From Akkermansia sp. (GTDB taxonomy: Bacteria; Verrucomicrobiota; Verrucomicrobiia; Verrucomicrobiales; Akkermansiaceae), in NCBI GenBank assembly GCA_017517805.1, contig JAFWYD010000008.1, forward strand, positions 62,001 through 126,000: a DNA stretch of 64,000 nucleotides, in the 5' to 3' direction. Below the pieces are notes generated by a model. That model had not been told where the DNA came from and did not search any database. It saw nothing but the letters and a program-made list of their open reading frames with translations. Of the stretch, positions 8,809 through 16,330 are shown piece by piece. The stretch's first letter is position 1. Each line of letters opens with the position of its first letter. The translations under genes were made by a program, and so were the position numbers.

Positions 8809-9930
8809 TTATTTGGAGACGTTGAAGCGGAATTCGACTACATCGCCATCCTGCACCACATATTCCTTGCCTTCGATGCGGAGTTTGGCTTGCTCCTTGG
8901 CCTTGGCGAGGGAGCCTGCGGCTACCAGGTCTTCGTAGGCAACGACCTGGGCTGCGATGAAGCCACGCTCAAAGTCGGTGTGGATGACACCCGCTGCCCG
9001 GGGGGCCTTATCCCCGGCGTGGATGGTCCAGGCTTTGGTTTCCTTCACCCCGGTGGTGAGGTAGGTGCGGAGGCCGAGCAGGTGGTAGACGGAGCGGATG
9101 AGGTCGCTCACACCGGAATCTTCCACGCCGATATCATTGAGGTACTCGCGGGCTTCAGCGGGATCGAGCTCCGAGAGTTCTTCCTCAATGCGGGCGGAGA
9201 TGACGATGGCTTCCGCATGGTGGTGTTCTGCCACATATTTGCGAACGGCAGAGACGTAGGGGTGGGAGTCCGGGTCCTTGACGGCATCGGCCAGCTCTTC
9301 TTCGCTGACGTTGCAGGCAAAGATGCTCTTCTTATCAGAGAGCAGGAAGAAGGTGTGCAGGAGCTTGCGCTCGTCATCGCTGAGCTCCAGGGTGATAGCC
9401 GGGTTGCCGGCATCCAGATGCGGGAGGAGTTTTTCGATGAGTGCGACTTCGGCCTTGGCTTCCTTATCGCCACCGCGTGCTTTCTTGATGCGGCTTTCCT
9501 TGCGCTTCTCCATGGCGGCAAGGTCGGCGAGGATGAGCTCGGCATTGATGATTTCGATATCACGCACCGGGTCCACGGAGCCGAGTTCGTGGATGATGTC
9601 ATCGTTTTCAAAGCAGCGTACCACCTGGACGATGGCATCAGTCTCGCGGATATTGGAAAGGAACTTGTTACCAAGACCGGCACCTTCGGCTGCACCTTTG
9701 ACCAGCCCTGCAATATCGACAAACTCAATGGCTGCGGGGACAATGCGCTCGCTCTTGCTCATTTCAGCCAGCACGGCCAGGCGTGCATCCGGCACTTCGA
9801 CCATGCCCACATTCGGGTCGATGGTGCAGAAGGGATAGTTGGCTGCCTCAGCCTTGCGGGAGCGGGTGACTGCGTTGAAAAGGGTGGATTTGCCTACGTT
9901 CGGGAGTCCTACAATACCTGCCTGTAACAT
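8809..9930 (-). CDS. ychF: YchF/Obg-like ATPase
   Basis: A TRAFAC P-loop NTPase that prefers ATP and associates with ribosomes and stress responses. The G1 motif GLPNVGKSTLFNAVT is near the N-terminus. After it come the DIAGLV switch-II segment with KGAAEGAGLGNKFL, a coiled-coil insertion around residues 120-200, NVSEEEL, and a C-terminal TGS domain (GDKAPRAAGVIHTDFERGFIAA). The start is set at 9930 (373 residues). The earlier in-frame ATG at 9942 lies inside the predicted -10 box and cannot be on the message. The hydrophobic GIVGLPNVGKS strand then begins a few residues in, as in other YchF proteins. Confidence 0.96.
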   Translation of the reverse strand: MLQAGIVGLPNVGKSTLFNAVTRSRKAEAANYPFCTIDPNVGMVEVPDARLAVLAEMSKSERIVPAAIEFVDIAGLVKGAAEGAGLGNKFLSNIRETDAIVQVVRCFENDDIIHELGSVDPVRDIEIINAELILADLAAMEKRKESRIKKARGGDKEAKAEVALIEKLLPHLDAGNPAITLELSDDERKLLHTFFLLSDKKSIFACNVSEEELADAVKDPDSHPYVSAVRKYVAEHHHAEAIVISARIEEELSELDPAEAREYLNDIGVEDSGVSDLIRSVYHLLGLRTYLTTGVKETKAWTIHAGDKAPRAAGVIHTDFERGFIAAQVVAYEDLVAAGSLAKAKEQAKLRIEGKEYVVQDGDVVEFRFNVSK

Positions 9931-9940
9931 AACGGGGCTC

Positions 9941-9969
9941 ATTCTACACGAATGCCGTCACACGCGCAA
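9941..9969 (-). promoter_or_regulatory. ychF promoter, predicted near-leaderless
   Basis: On the minus strand: TTGCGC (9969-9964), 17 bases, TAGAAT (9946-9941), then ten bases to the ATG at 9930. The TAGAAT box itself contains the first two bases of the upstream ATG at 9942, which rules that start out. Confidence 0.65.
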
Positions 9970-9988
9970 GCTTTTCTTCTTGCCCGCG

Positions 9989-10909
9989 CTAGGAAACCAG
10001 GATGCGCTCCATATCGGCGATGCTGGTGCAGCGGCGCAGGCGGTATTCCTGCTCCGGGCTGAAGTCTCCATAGCAGAAGGCCAGGTATTTCTTCATGCGG
10101 TTGCAGTGGCCTTTTTCGGTGCGCTTGTGCAGCAGGATCCGCCCGGTTTCTTCGATGAGGATGCTGTAGTACTGCTTCATTTCTTCTGCCGTGGGGGCTT
10201 GCCCGCCGCGCAGCTGCCGGAAAAGATAGGGATTGCGCACGGCTCCGCGTCCGATCATGAGCCCGGCGGCACCGGTCAGATGGAGGCATCCGGCAGCCTG
10301 TGCAGGGGAGGCAATGTCTCCATTGGCTAGCACGGGGCACTCCAGGACCCCCACGGCCTGTCGCACATGCCGGAAGTCCGGGGTGCCGCCGTAGAGCTGC
10401 TTCCGGGTGCGCGCGTGAATGCCGACTTCATCGGGGGTGGCTGCGGTCAGGCACTCCAGGATGCGGGGGAATTCGCTTTCAGCATCGTCCCAGCCCAGGC
10501 GGCATTTGACGCTGAATTGCCCGCTGGGGAGCTTTTCACGCAGCCGCAGGAGAATATCGCGGAAACGGGGGAGGTCGCGCAGGAGCCCGGCTCCGGCTCC
10601 GTGCCGGTTCACCAGGGGGGAGGGGCAGCCGGCATTCAGGTTGATACCCGCCACACCGGGAAGCTGAAGCAGCATGGCGGCATCGCGCAGCAGGGCCGGG
10701 GCATCACTGCCGGCCAGCTGCGCCACGATGGGGATGCCCGTTTCGTTTTCCTCGATGCAGCGTAAGTTGTGTTCTGCCAGAGAACAGGTGGTGGGGGTGC
10801 TCCGGAAATAGGCAGTGATGAAGGTATCAGGCAAGGAACCAATGCGCGTGAGGGTGCGCATGAATGCCAGGTCGGTGACATCTTGCATGGGGGCCAGCTG
10901 AAGCTTCAT
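9989..10909 (-). CDS. tRNA-dihydrouridine synthase (Dus family)
   Basis: FMN/NADPH enzyme that reduces uridine to dihydrouridine in tRNA. The TIM barrel begins with LQLAPMQDVTD. It contains LNAGCPSPLVNRHGAGAGLL with the catalytic cysteine, the phosphate-binding segments CPVLANGDI and GAAGLMIGRGAVRNPYLF, and a helical C-terminal domain (KRTEKGHCNRMKKYLAFC). Length is 306 residues from the ATG at 10909. Earlier in-frame ATGs (10960, 10918) are rejected because 10918 overlaps the predicted -10 box and the conserved barrel starts right after 10909. The family member (DusA, B or C) cannot be assigned with confidence. The C-terminal part resembles the DusC-like group. Confidence 0.9.
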   Translation of the reverse strand: MKLQLAPMQDVTDLAFMRTLTRIGSLPDTFITAYFRSTPTTCSLAEHNLRCIEENETGIPIVAQLAGSDAPALLRDAAMLLQLPGVAGINLNAGCPSPLVNRHGAGAGLLRDLPRFRDILLRLREKLPSGQFSVKCRLGWDDAESEFPRILECLTAATPDEVGIHARTRKQLYGGTPDFRHVRQAVGVLECPVLANGDIASPAQAAGCLHLTGAAGLMIGRGAVRNPYLFRQLRGGQAPTAEEMKQYYSILIEETGRILLHKRTEKGHCNRMKKYLAFCYGDFSPEQEYRLRRCTSIADMERILVS

Positions 10910-10916
10910 GCCCACC

Positions 10917-10945
10917 ATGCTAGCATGAGAGCCGCACCCTGGCAA
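10917..10945 (-). promoter_or_regulatory. dus promoter, predicted leaderless
   Basis: On the minus strand: TTGCCA (10945-10940), 17 bases, TAGCAT (10922-10917), then seven bases to the ATG at 10909. The -10 box overlaps the alternative ATG at 10918. Confidence 0.55.
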
Positions 10946-11008
10946 GTCATGATATCCCAACTTGTGTGTGCTCAGATGCCAAAATATTGAACCGAGACCG
11001 GAATGAGC

Positions 11009-11037
11009 TTGACAAATGATGTATAAGCGGGCATAAC
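11009..11037 (+). promoter_or_regulatory. promoter of the tandem L,D-transpeptidase genes
   Basis: A perfect -35 box TTGACA (11009-11014), 17 bases, then CATAAC (11032-11037). About 55 bases of leader precede the ATG at 11101, unlike the leaderless promoters nearby. Confidence 0.55.
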
Positions 11038-11100
11038 TGCGGAGGTTCTGCTGCTACGAGTGATGAACCGGAATGCAATTCCGCATTACTGCATGATATC

Positions 11101-11706
11101 ATGAAACATTTTATTTTTCTACCCATTGTCGCTGCGATGGCGCTGACTTCGTGTGTCCCGTCCTTTCATTCGCCGGATGAATTGGCACAGATGGCTGCCG
11201 GGTATGCTTTTGCCCGCCCGAAAAACAAGATGAATGTGACTGAATCGGTGAGTGTGGGGCAGTGGGATGTTCCTTATGGGCTGGATGGCCCCCGCAGGAT
11301 TGTGATTGATACGAATCTGCAGAAGGCTTATTATTATATCGCAGGTCGTCAGGTGGGATGGAGTACGATATCTTCCGGCAAGGCCGGGAAGGATACCCCC
11401 AAGGGGATATTCACGATTCTGGATAAGGACGAGGACCACATTTCCTCGACTTATGGCAGTGTAGTGGATGCCGATGGCAACACATTGATTGCCAATTATA
11501 CAAAGGGTGAGCCTATGCCGCCCGGGGGAATTTACCAGGGGGCTCCCATGACTTGCGGTATGCAGTTGACCTGGAGTGGAATATGGATGCATGAGGGTAT
11601 TGTGACCTCGGCTCCGGAAAGCCACGGTTGTATCCGCCTGCCCAAGCGGATGGCTAAGATTTTCTTTGATAATACCCCCGTGGGAACTCCCGTGGAAATC
11701 AAGTGA
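11101..11706 (+). CDS. L,D-transpeptidase (YkuD) lipoprotein
   Basis: A 201-residue protein with lipobox LTSC at residues 15-18. The YkuD domain spans roughly residues 60-200: IVIDTNLQKAYYYIAGRQV, then the TPKGIFTILDKDE core, WMHEGIVT with the conserved histidine, and ESHGCIRLPKRMAKIFF with the active-site cysteine. It probably makes 3-3 peptidoglycan cross-links, or tethers a lipoprotein, at the outer leaflet of the inner membrane or the periplasmic face of the outer membrane. The next L,D-transpeptidase starts one base after its stop codon, so the two form a tandem, co-transcribed pair. Confidence 0.9.
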   Translation: MKHFIFLPIVAAMALTSCVPSFHSPDELAQMAAGYAFARPKNKMNVTESVSVGQWDVPYGLDGPRRIVIDTNLQKAYYYIAGRQVGWSTISSGKAGKDTPKGIFTILDKDEDHISSTYGSVVDADGNTLIANYTKGEPMPPGGIYQGAPMTCGMQLTWSGIWMHEGIVTSAPESHGCIRLPKRMAKIFFDNTPVGTPVEIK

Positions 11707-11707
11707 T

Positions 11708-12463
11708 ATGCGCGCGATGAGAAAAGTTTGTTGTGTGCTGCCGGGGGCTTTGCTTGCCATGCTGCTGGTATCGTGTACCCAGCAGCAGTACCAGCCACCT
11801 GCGCGGGTGGCAGCCGTATCGTCCAGTTGGACCCCCTATGAGAAATTTGTGAATGGGTGCAAATCCTACCCCACGGTGATGGAGATGTACATGGATAAAA
11901 ACCTCCTGGCTGAGGCTGATAAGAACAGCATCGTGGTAATCAGCCTCAGGCAGCAGCGAGGCCGCCTGTATGTGAAGGACAAGGTGGCTGCAGACTGGCC
12001 GGTTTCAACCGGTGTGGATAAGCACCCCACCCCTACTGGTCGCTACCGCGTGCGGTTCAAGTCGAAGGAGTATGCTTCCAACCGCTACGGAAAGATGTAT
12101 GATGCCAAGGGGCGCTGCATCAATGCCAATGCCGATGCTTTTACGGAGACGGTGCCGGAAGGCGGCCGCTTCGAGGGTTCTCCGATGCCGAATTGGATGC
12201 GTCTTACCTTTGACGGCATCGGGATGCATACAGGTAAGGTGAAGGCTGGTCAGCGGTTATCGCATGGCTGCATCCGCCTGCCGCATGTTGTTTCCACGAT
12301 GCTGTTTGATATTGTGGAATATGGAACCCGGGTGGTTATTTATCCGGAGCTGGAGCCGGAGTACCCCGTGGCTGAAATGGTGGCACGGCGTGAGATTGAG
12401 GAAGCTGAGTGGAAAGCCCGGCAAAATCTTTCTGCCGCACAGTCTGCTTCTGGTGCAGAATAG
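11708..12463 (+). CDS. L,D-transpeptidase (YkuD) lipoprotein
   Basis: A 251-residue protein from the ATG at 11708; an ATG at 11717 is also possible. An upstream in-frame ATG at 11666 lies inside the preceding gene and would spoil the signal peptide. The lipobox is LVSC. The YkuD domain (about residues 70-205) includes IVVISLRQQRGRLYVKD, the HPTPTGRYRVRFK strand, GIGMHTGKV with the conserved histidine, and SHGCIRLPHVV with the catalytic cysteine. An acidic tail follows. Its sequence differs enough from the upstream copy to suggest a different acceptor or partner rather than a fresh duplication. Confidence 0.9.
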   Translation: MRAMRKVCCVLPGALLAMLLVSCTQQQYQPPARVAAVSSSWTPYEKFVNGCKSYPTVMEMYMDKNLLAEADKNSIVVISLRQQRGRLYVKDKVAADWPVSTGVDKHPTPTGRYRVRFKSKEYASNRYGKMYDAKGRCINANADAFTETVPEGGRFEGSPMPNWMRLTFDGIGMHTGKVKAGQRLSHGCIRLPHVVSTMLFDIVEYGTRVVIYPELEPEYPVAEMVARREIEEAEWKARQNLSAAQSASGAE

Positions 12464-12486
12464 CCCGGAGTTCCGGGTATTTGTGC

Positions 12487-12515
12487 TTGCTCCTGCGAGG
12501 GGTAGTGTGTAGAAT
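12487..12515 (+). promoter_or_regulatory. promoter of the second M42 peptidase gene, predicted leaderless
   Basis: TTGCTC (12487-12492), 17 bases, TAGAAT (12510-12515), then six bases (AGCCTC) to the ATG at 12522. Both boxes are identical to those of the purD promoter. Confidence 0.65.
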
Positions 12516-12521
12516 AGCCTC

Positions 12522-13562
12522 ATGCTGAACAGAGATTTGCTTGAACGTTGCAGCAATGCTGCGGGGGCTTCCGGGTTTGAGGATGAGGTGCGCCAGCTTA
12601 TCGCGCAGGAGCTGGAGGATTGCTGTGATATAACTGAGACAGTTTCGGGTAATCTGGTTTGCCAGTTGAAGGGGGGTGCTGGCGGTCCTGTGGTGGCTCT
12701 CCTGGCGCATATGGATGAGGTTGGGTTCATGGTGCAGGGGATTACGCCAGATGGCTTCTTGCTGATAGTGACGCTGGGTGGCTGGTGGAATCATACATTG
12801 CCCAGCCAGCGGGTGCTGGTGCACACGCGCGATGGTCGCCGCATTCCCGGGCAGATAGGGACGAGACCGCCGCACCTCCTGCCAGAGGGGCAGCGCCGGC
12901 AGGTGATGGAGACGGAATCGCTCTTCATTGATATTGGAGCTTCCAGCGCTGAGGAGGTGGAGGCCTGTGGTATCCGCATCGGCTGCGCGGTGACACCGGA
13001 TGTGACCTTGCAGCCCCTGGAGCTTCCGCACCGTTGGATGGGGAAGGCTTTTGATAACCGCGCCGGAGTCTACTGCATGATTGAGGTGATGCGCCGCCTG
13101 GCGGGTGAGCCGTTGGAATGCACCTTGCAGGCTATTGGTACGGTGCAGGAGGAAGTGGGTACCCGCGGCGCCCGCGCGTTGGAGCAGACCCCGGATCTGG
13201 CGATTGTGCTGGAGGGACCACCTGCGGATGATACTTTCGGGCAGAGTGGAATCTGCCGCCAGGGTGTGCTGGGCAAGGGGGTGCAGGTGCGTTTGTTTGA
13301 CCCGACTAATATCACTCCGCCGGCGCTGGTCGATATGGTGCTGGGGCTTGCCGAGCGGGAAGAGATTGACTGCCAGCCGACGGTGCGCCGAACTGGTGGA
13401 ACGGATGCTGCCGCCAGTTACCCGCATTGGTATGGTTGCCCGGCGATTGTGTTCGGGGTGCCGGTGCGCTACATTCATTCGCACAATGGAATTCTGGATG
13501 ACCGCGACCTGGAGGCCTGCATTGAACTGACCTGCGCGCTGGTGCGCAATGTGAGCAAATGA
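12522..13562 (+). CDS. M42-family metallopeptidase with altered ligand motif
   Basis: A 346-residue M42 peptidase homologue. The motifs LLAHMDEVGF, GKAFDNRAG, GTVQEEVGTRGA and the terminal YIHSHNG supply the expected His, bridging Asp, Glu pair and His. The usual LDV...D metal-ligand segment is replaced here by VLEGPPADDTFGQ, with Glu at the ligand position. The RRTGGTDA segment near the end is typical. The 6056 paralogue keeps the aspartate, so the two may differ in metal or substrate. The gene overlaps the next one by four bases (ATGA), so the peptidase and the membrane protein are translationally coupled. The start follows directly after a -10 box. Confidence 0.88.
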   Translation: MLNRDLLERCSNAAGASGFEDEVRQLIAQELEDCCDITETVSGNLVCQLKGGAGGPVVALLAHMDEVGFMVQGITPDGFLLIVTLGGWWNHTLPSQRVLVHTRDGRRIPGQIGTRPPHLLPEGQRRQVMETESLFIDIGASSAEEVEACGIRIGCAVTPDVTLQPLELPHRWMGKAFDNRAGVYCMIEVMRRLAGEPLECTLQAIGTVQEEVGTRGARALEQTPDLAIVLEGPPADDTFGQSGICRQGVLGKGVQVRLFDPTNITPPALVDMVLGLAEREEIDCQPTVRRTGGTDAAASYPHWYGCPAIVFGVPVRYIHSHNGILDDRDLEACIELTCALVRNVSK

Positions 13563-14536
13563 GTATGGCTGGTTCCAGGGCAGACTGGGTGGATTGTACC
13601 CGCACGCTGGCGATGTTCTTCATCATCTGGCTGCATGCAGATGCTGCACCTTCGTGGGTGGGCAAGGTGGTGGGCGGTGGAATCGCCTTGTTTTTCCTGC
13701 TGGCGGGGTATTTCCTGCCTCGCTCGGCAGGGCAGGTGCTGCGCCGCACCGGTCGGCTGGCCCTGGCCTGGGGACTGTGGTCGCTGCTGAGTTTGCTGTT
13801 CCTGCTGGTGTTCAAACCATATACTGATATCTGCTGGCAACGCGCTGTGGGCTGGGGCGTGGCAGCGTATAATACGCCGCTGTGGTTTTTGAAGACTCTG
13901 GTGGCATACCAGCTGGTGGCGGCTTTGCTGCTGGCTCTGCGCCTGCTGCCCCGGTACGCCTGGGTGCTGGTGGTGTTTCTGGCCTTGTGCAGTTACACGA
14001 CTTCGCCTTCGCAGCACCTGAGTGTGCGCTTTGATTATTTGTGGATTTTTATGCTGGGGTTCAGCGCCAGAGTGGCACCGTTGGAGGCTGTGCAGCGTTA
14101 CTTGTGGAAGAATTGGTGGGTGCTTCTGCTGGTGGTGGTGGGTGTCTTCTTGCAGCCGGAGGGGCTGGAGGAATGGGCCGACTGGGCTGATTTGTCCTGG
14201 CGGCATTGCAATCTGCCGCTCTGGAATCTGTCGTTCATGACCTTGTTCCTGCTCGTAGGGGTGGCGCTGGCCGGGCTGTTGCCGCGCGTGGCGGGTGGGC
14301 TGGCTTCCTGCGGGCGGTGGATGCTGTTCATTTATGCCGGCCATTCGTATCTGCTTTCGCCGCTTTACCAGTGGAAGGATTTACGCTGGGGATGGAATGT
14401 GTGGGTGCCGTTGCTGGTGCTGCCGCTGCTGGTGCTGCTCGCGCGCCTGCTTTCCCGCTATGTGCCGCGCACCATGGCGTTGCTTCAAGGGCAACGTATG
14501 CAGATTTCAGAACGCAGAACGCAGAGGGCTGAATGA
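13559..14536 (+). CDS. acyltransferase-3-like integral membrane protein
   Basis: A 325-residue protein with about nine or ten membrane helices. The start DWVDCTRTLAMFFIIWLH resembles the conserved DxxRxxA..I..VH opening of acyltransferase-3 (OafA/NodX/WecH) proteins, and GGGIALFFLLAGYFLP matches the usual second segment. These enzymes O-acylate surface sugars using cytoplasmic acyl donors. It lacks any SGNH extension. The ATG overlaps the M42 stop codon (ATGA). The last dozen residues (after GlnGlyGlnArg) are encoded by one arm of a 12-base inverted repeat, so the C-terminus may be a late addition. The assignment rests on topology and the N-terminal motif only. Confidence 0.72.
   Translation: MSMAGSRADWVDCTRTLAMFFIIWLHADAAPSWVGKVVGGGIALFFLLAGYFLPRSAGQVLRRTGRLALAWGLWSLLSLLFLLVFKPYTDICWQRAVGWGVAAYNTPLWFLKTLVAYQLVAALLLALRLLPRYAWVLVVFLALCSYTTSPSQHLSVRFDYLWIFMLGFSARVAPLEAVQRYLWKNWWVLLLVVVGVFLQPEGLEEWADWADLSWRHCNLPLWNLSFMTLFLLVGVALAGLLPRVAGGLASCGRWMLFIYAGHSYLLSPLYQWKDLRWGWNVWVPLLVLPLLVLLARLLSRYVPRTMALLQGQRMQISERRTQRAE
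14508..14519. repeat. inverted repeat, left arm
   Basis: CAGAACGCAGAA, perfectly complementary to the right arm 56 bases away. The same stretch is internally repetitive (GAACGCA twice) and codes for the end of the acyltransferase-like protein. Confidence 0.7.
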
Positions 14537-14575
14537 GAAGCGCGGTTGCGCAAGCTGCATATTCTGCATTTTTCA

Positions 14576-14587
14576 TTCTGCGTTCTG
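14576..14587. repeat. inverted repeat, right arm
   Basis: TTCTGCGTTCTG, preceded by ATTCTGCATTTTTCA. It lies in the 102-base gap before nrnA and just upstream of the nrnA -35 box. It could fold with the left arm into a long stem-loop or be part of a dispersed repeat. Confidence 0.7.
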
Positions 14588-14601
14588 GATTCCCATTGGT
14601 G

Positions 14602-14630
14602 TTGACCTGGACGGTAAAACAGGCTATTAT
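14602..14630 (+). promoter_or_regulatory. nrnA-truB-ribF promoter, predicted leaderless
   Basis: TTGACC (14602-14607), 17 bases, TATTAT (14625-14630), then eight bases to the nrnA ATG at 14639. Confidence 0.7.
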
Positions 14631-14638
14631 AGCTCCGC

Positions 14639-15607
14639 ATGTACGAGCAACTTTATTCCCGTATTCAGCAGTGCAGCACGATTGCTGTGACATCGCATTT
14701 CCGGCCCGATGGCGATGCTGTCGGTTCTACGCTGGCGCTGGGGCTGGCACTGCAGGCCATGGGCAAGAAGGTGTATTTGTGGAATGAGGATGGAGTGCCG
14801 GTCCGCTACGCGTTCCTGGAGGGGGCAGAGTTGATTGCGCCCCTGCCGCAGGAGGTGCCAGCGGATCTGGAGATGCTGATTTGTGTGGATACCGGGGACT
14901 GGAAGCGCCTGGGAGACAGGACCCAGGTGCAGTTGGCTGATTTCCCGCTGATTGTGAATATCGACCACCATGGCTCGAATTCGCGCTATGGTCACATGCA
15001 GGTGATTGAACCGGAGACGGCGGCTTGCGCCTTTGTTCTGTTCAAGATGCTGAAGGCCTGGGGGATTTCCCTGAATAAGGCGATGGCTGATGCGCTTTAT
15101 GTGGGTATCAGCACGGATACGGGGTCGTTCCAGTATGGCAGCACGACGCCTGAGGTGATGCATGCGGCCGCTGAGTTGCTGGAGGCCGGGGTGGATGTGG
15201 CCGATGTGAATCGCCGCGTGTACCAGGAGGTGCCTTATACCTCGCTCCTGATGCAGCGGGAGGTGCTGAATCATATGGTGGTGGAGGCAGATGGCATGCT
15301 GGCGCATTATTCGATGCCGGCGGGCCGCAAGGCAGAGCTGGCGGTCAGTCTGGAGGATACGAAGGATCTGGTGGATGTGGTGCGGGTGTTGCAGGGGGTG
15401 CGTGTGGCAGCGATTTTTGAGGATTTGGAGGATGGTCGCATCCGCGTGTCGCTGCGCAGCAAGGACCCTGGCATCAGCGTGGCGGCGATTGCAGAGCAAT
15501 TTGGCGGTGGTGGCCATGCCATGGCTTCCGGTATCCGCATGCGTGGGGGGCTGGAGCATTGCCGCGAGCAGGTGCTGGAGGCTATCAGAAAGGAGTTTGC
15601 CGTATGA
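14639..15607 (+). CDS. nrnA: DHH-family nanoRNase / pAp phosphatase
   Basis: A DHH/DHHA1 phosphoesterase that degrades 2-5-mer RNA and converts 3'-phosphoadenosine-5'-phosphate to AMP. The 322 residues show SHFRPDGDAVGS (motif I), CVDTGD, NIDHHGSN (the DHH motif), YVGISTDTGSFQ and the C-terminal DHHA1 signature FGGGGHAMASGIRM. It is the first gene of a tight operon, nrnA-truB-ribF, with a four-base ATGA overlap to truB. The same order occurs downstream of nusA-infB-rbfA in many bacteria, but here the operon starts at nrnA with its own promoter. Confidence 0.93.
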   Translation: MYEQLYSRIQQCSTIAVTSHFRPDGDAVGSTLALGLALQAMGKKVYLWNEDGVPVRYAFLEGAELIAPLPQEVPADLEMLICVDTGDWKRLGDRTQVQLADFPLIVNIDHHGSNSRYGHMQVIEPETAACAFVLFKMLKAWGISLNKAMADALYVGISTDTGSFQYGSTTPEVMHAAAELLEAGVDVADVNRRVYQEVPYTSLLMQREVLNHMVVEADGMLAHYSMPAGRKAELAVSLEDTKDLVDVVRVLQGVRVAAIFEDLEDGRIRVSLRSKDPGISVAAIAEQFGGGGHAMASGIRMRGGLEHCREQVLEAIRKEFAV

Positions 15608-16329
15608 GTGAGGAGCTGGCTCCGAGCGGGGTGCTGCTGGTGGATAAAGACCCCGGTTTTACATCTCATAATGCAGTGGCACTCTGCCGCCGGATTTTGC
15701 AGACGAAGAAGGTGGGGCATTGCGGCACGCTGGATCCCATGGCGACGGGGATGCTGATTGTGGTGGTGGGAAAGGCTACGAAGATGCAGGACCTTCTGAT
15801 GTGCGAGGATAAGGTATATACTGCCACGATGAAGCTGGGGGTGGAGACCAACAGCCAGGATGCCGATGGTGAGGTGGTGGCTGTGAAATCGACGGAGGGT
15901 ATCACCGAGGAGGCGGTGCGAGCGGCTTTCGAGTATTTCCACGGGGAGTTTGACCAGGTGCCGCCCATGTATTCTGCCGTGAAGATTAACGGGGTGCCTT
16001 GCTATAAGCTGGCCCGCAAGGGCAAGGAGGTGGAGCGCAAGGCTCGCCATGTGCAGGTGCTGGATTATGAGATTACCCGCATTGACCTGGCTGCGGCTGA
16101 GGTGGATTTCCGGGTGCATTGCTCCAAGGGGTTCTATGTGCGGACGTATGCGCACGATATTGGCCAGCGGCTGGGTTGCGGGGCGCATCTGACGGCGCTG
16201 CGCCGCATCCGCAGCGGGGCGTTTGATATTTCGGAGGCGGTGGAGGTGCCTGTACTGAAGGCTGCCACTCGCGAGGAGTTGCTGGCGCGTCTGCTGCCGG
16301 TGGAAAAGGTGCTGGCTGACCGCGCGTGA
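15604..16329 (+). CDS. truB: tRNA pseudouridine-55 synthase
   Basis: Converts U55 of the T loop in most tRNAs to pseudouridine. The 241-residue protein contains GVLLVDKDPGFTSHNAV, the catalytic motif HCGTLDPMATGML with Asp44, the MYSAVKINGVPCYKLARKG segment that flips out the base, and KGFYVRTYAHDIG. It lacks a large C-terminal PUA domain and resembles the shorter bacterial TruB type. The ATG at 15604 overlaps the nrnA stop (ATGA). An in-frame ATG at 15559 is inside nrnA and rejected. The stop is followed one base later by ribF. Confidence 0.95.
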   Translation: MSEELAPSGVLLVDKDPGFTSHNAVALCRRILQTKKVGHCGTLDPMATGMLIVVVGKATKMQDLLMCEDKVYTATMKLGVETNSQDADGEVVAVKSTEGITEEAVRAAFEYFHGEFDQVPPMYSAVKINGVPCYKLARKGKEVERKARHVQVLDYEITRIDLAAAEVDFRVHCSKGFYVRTYAHDIGQRLGCGAHLTALRRIRSGAFDISEAVEVPVLKAATREELLARLLPVEKVLADRA

Positions 16330-16330
16330 G

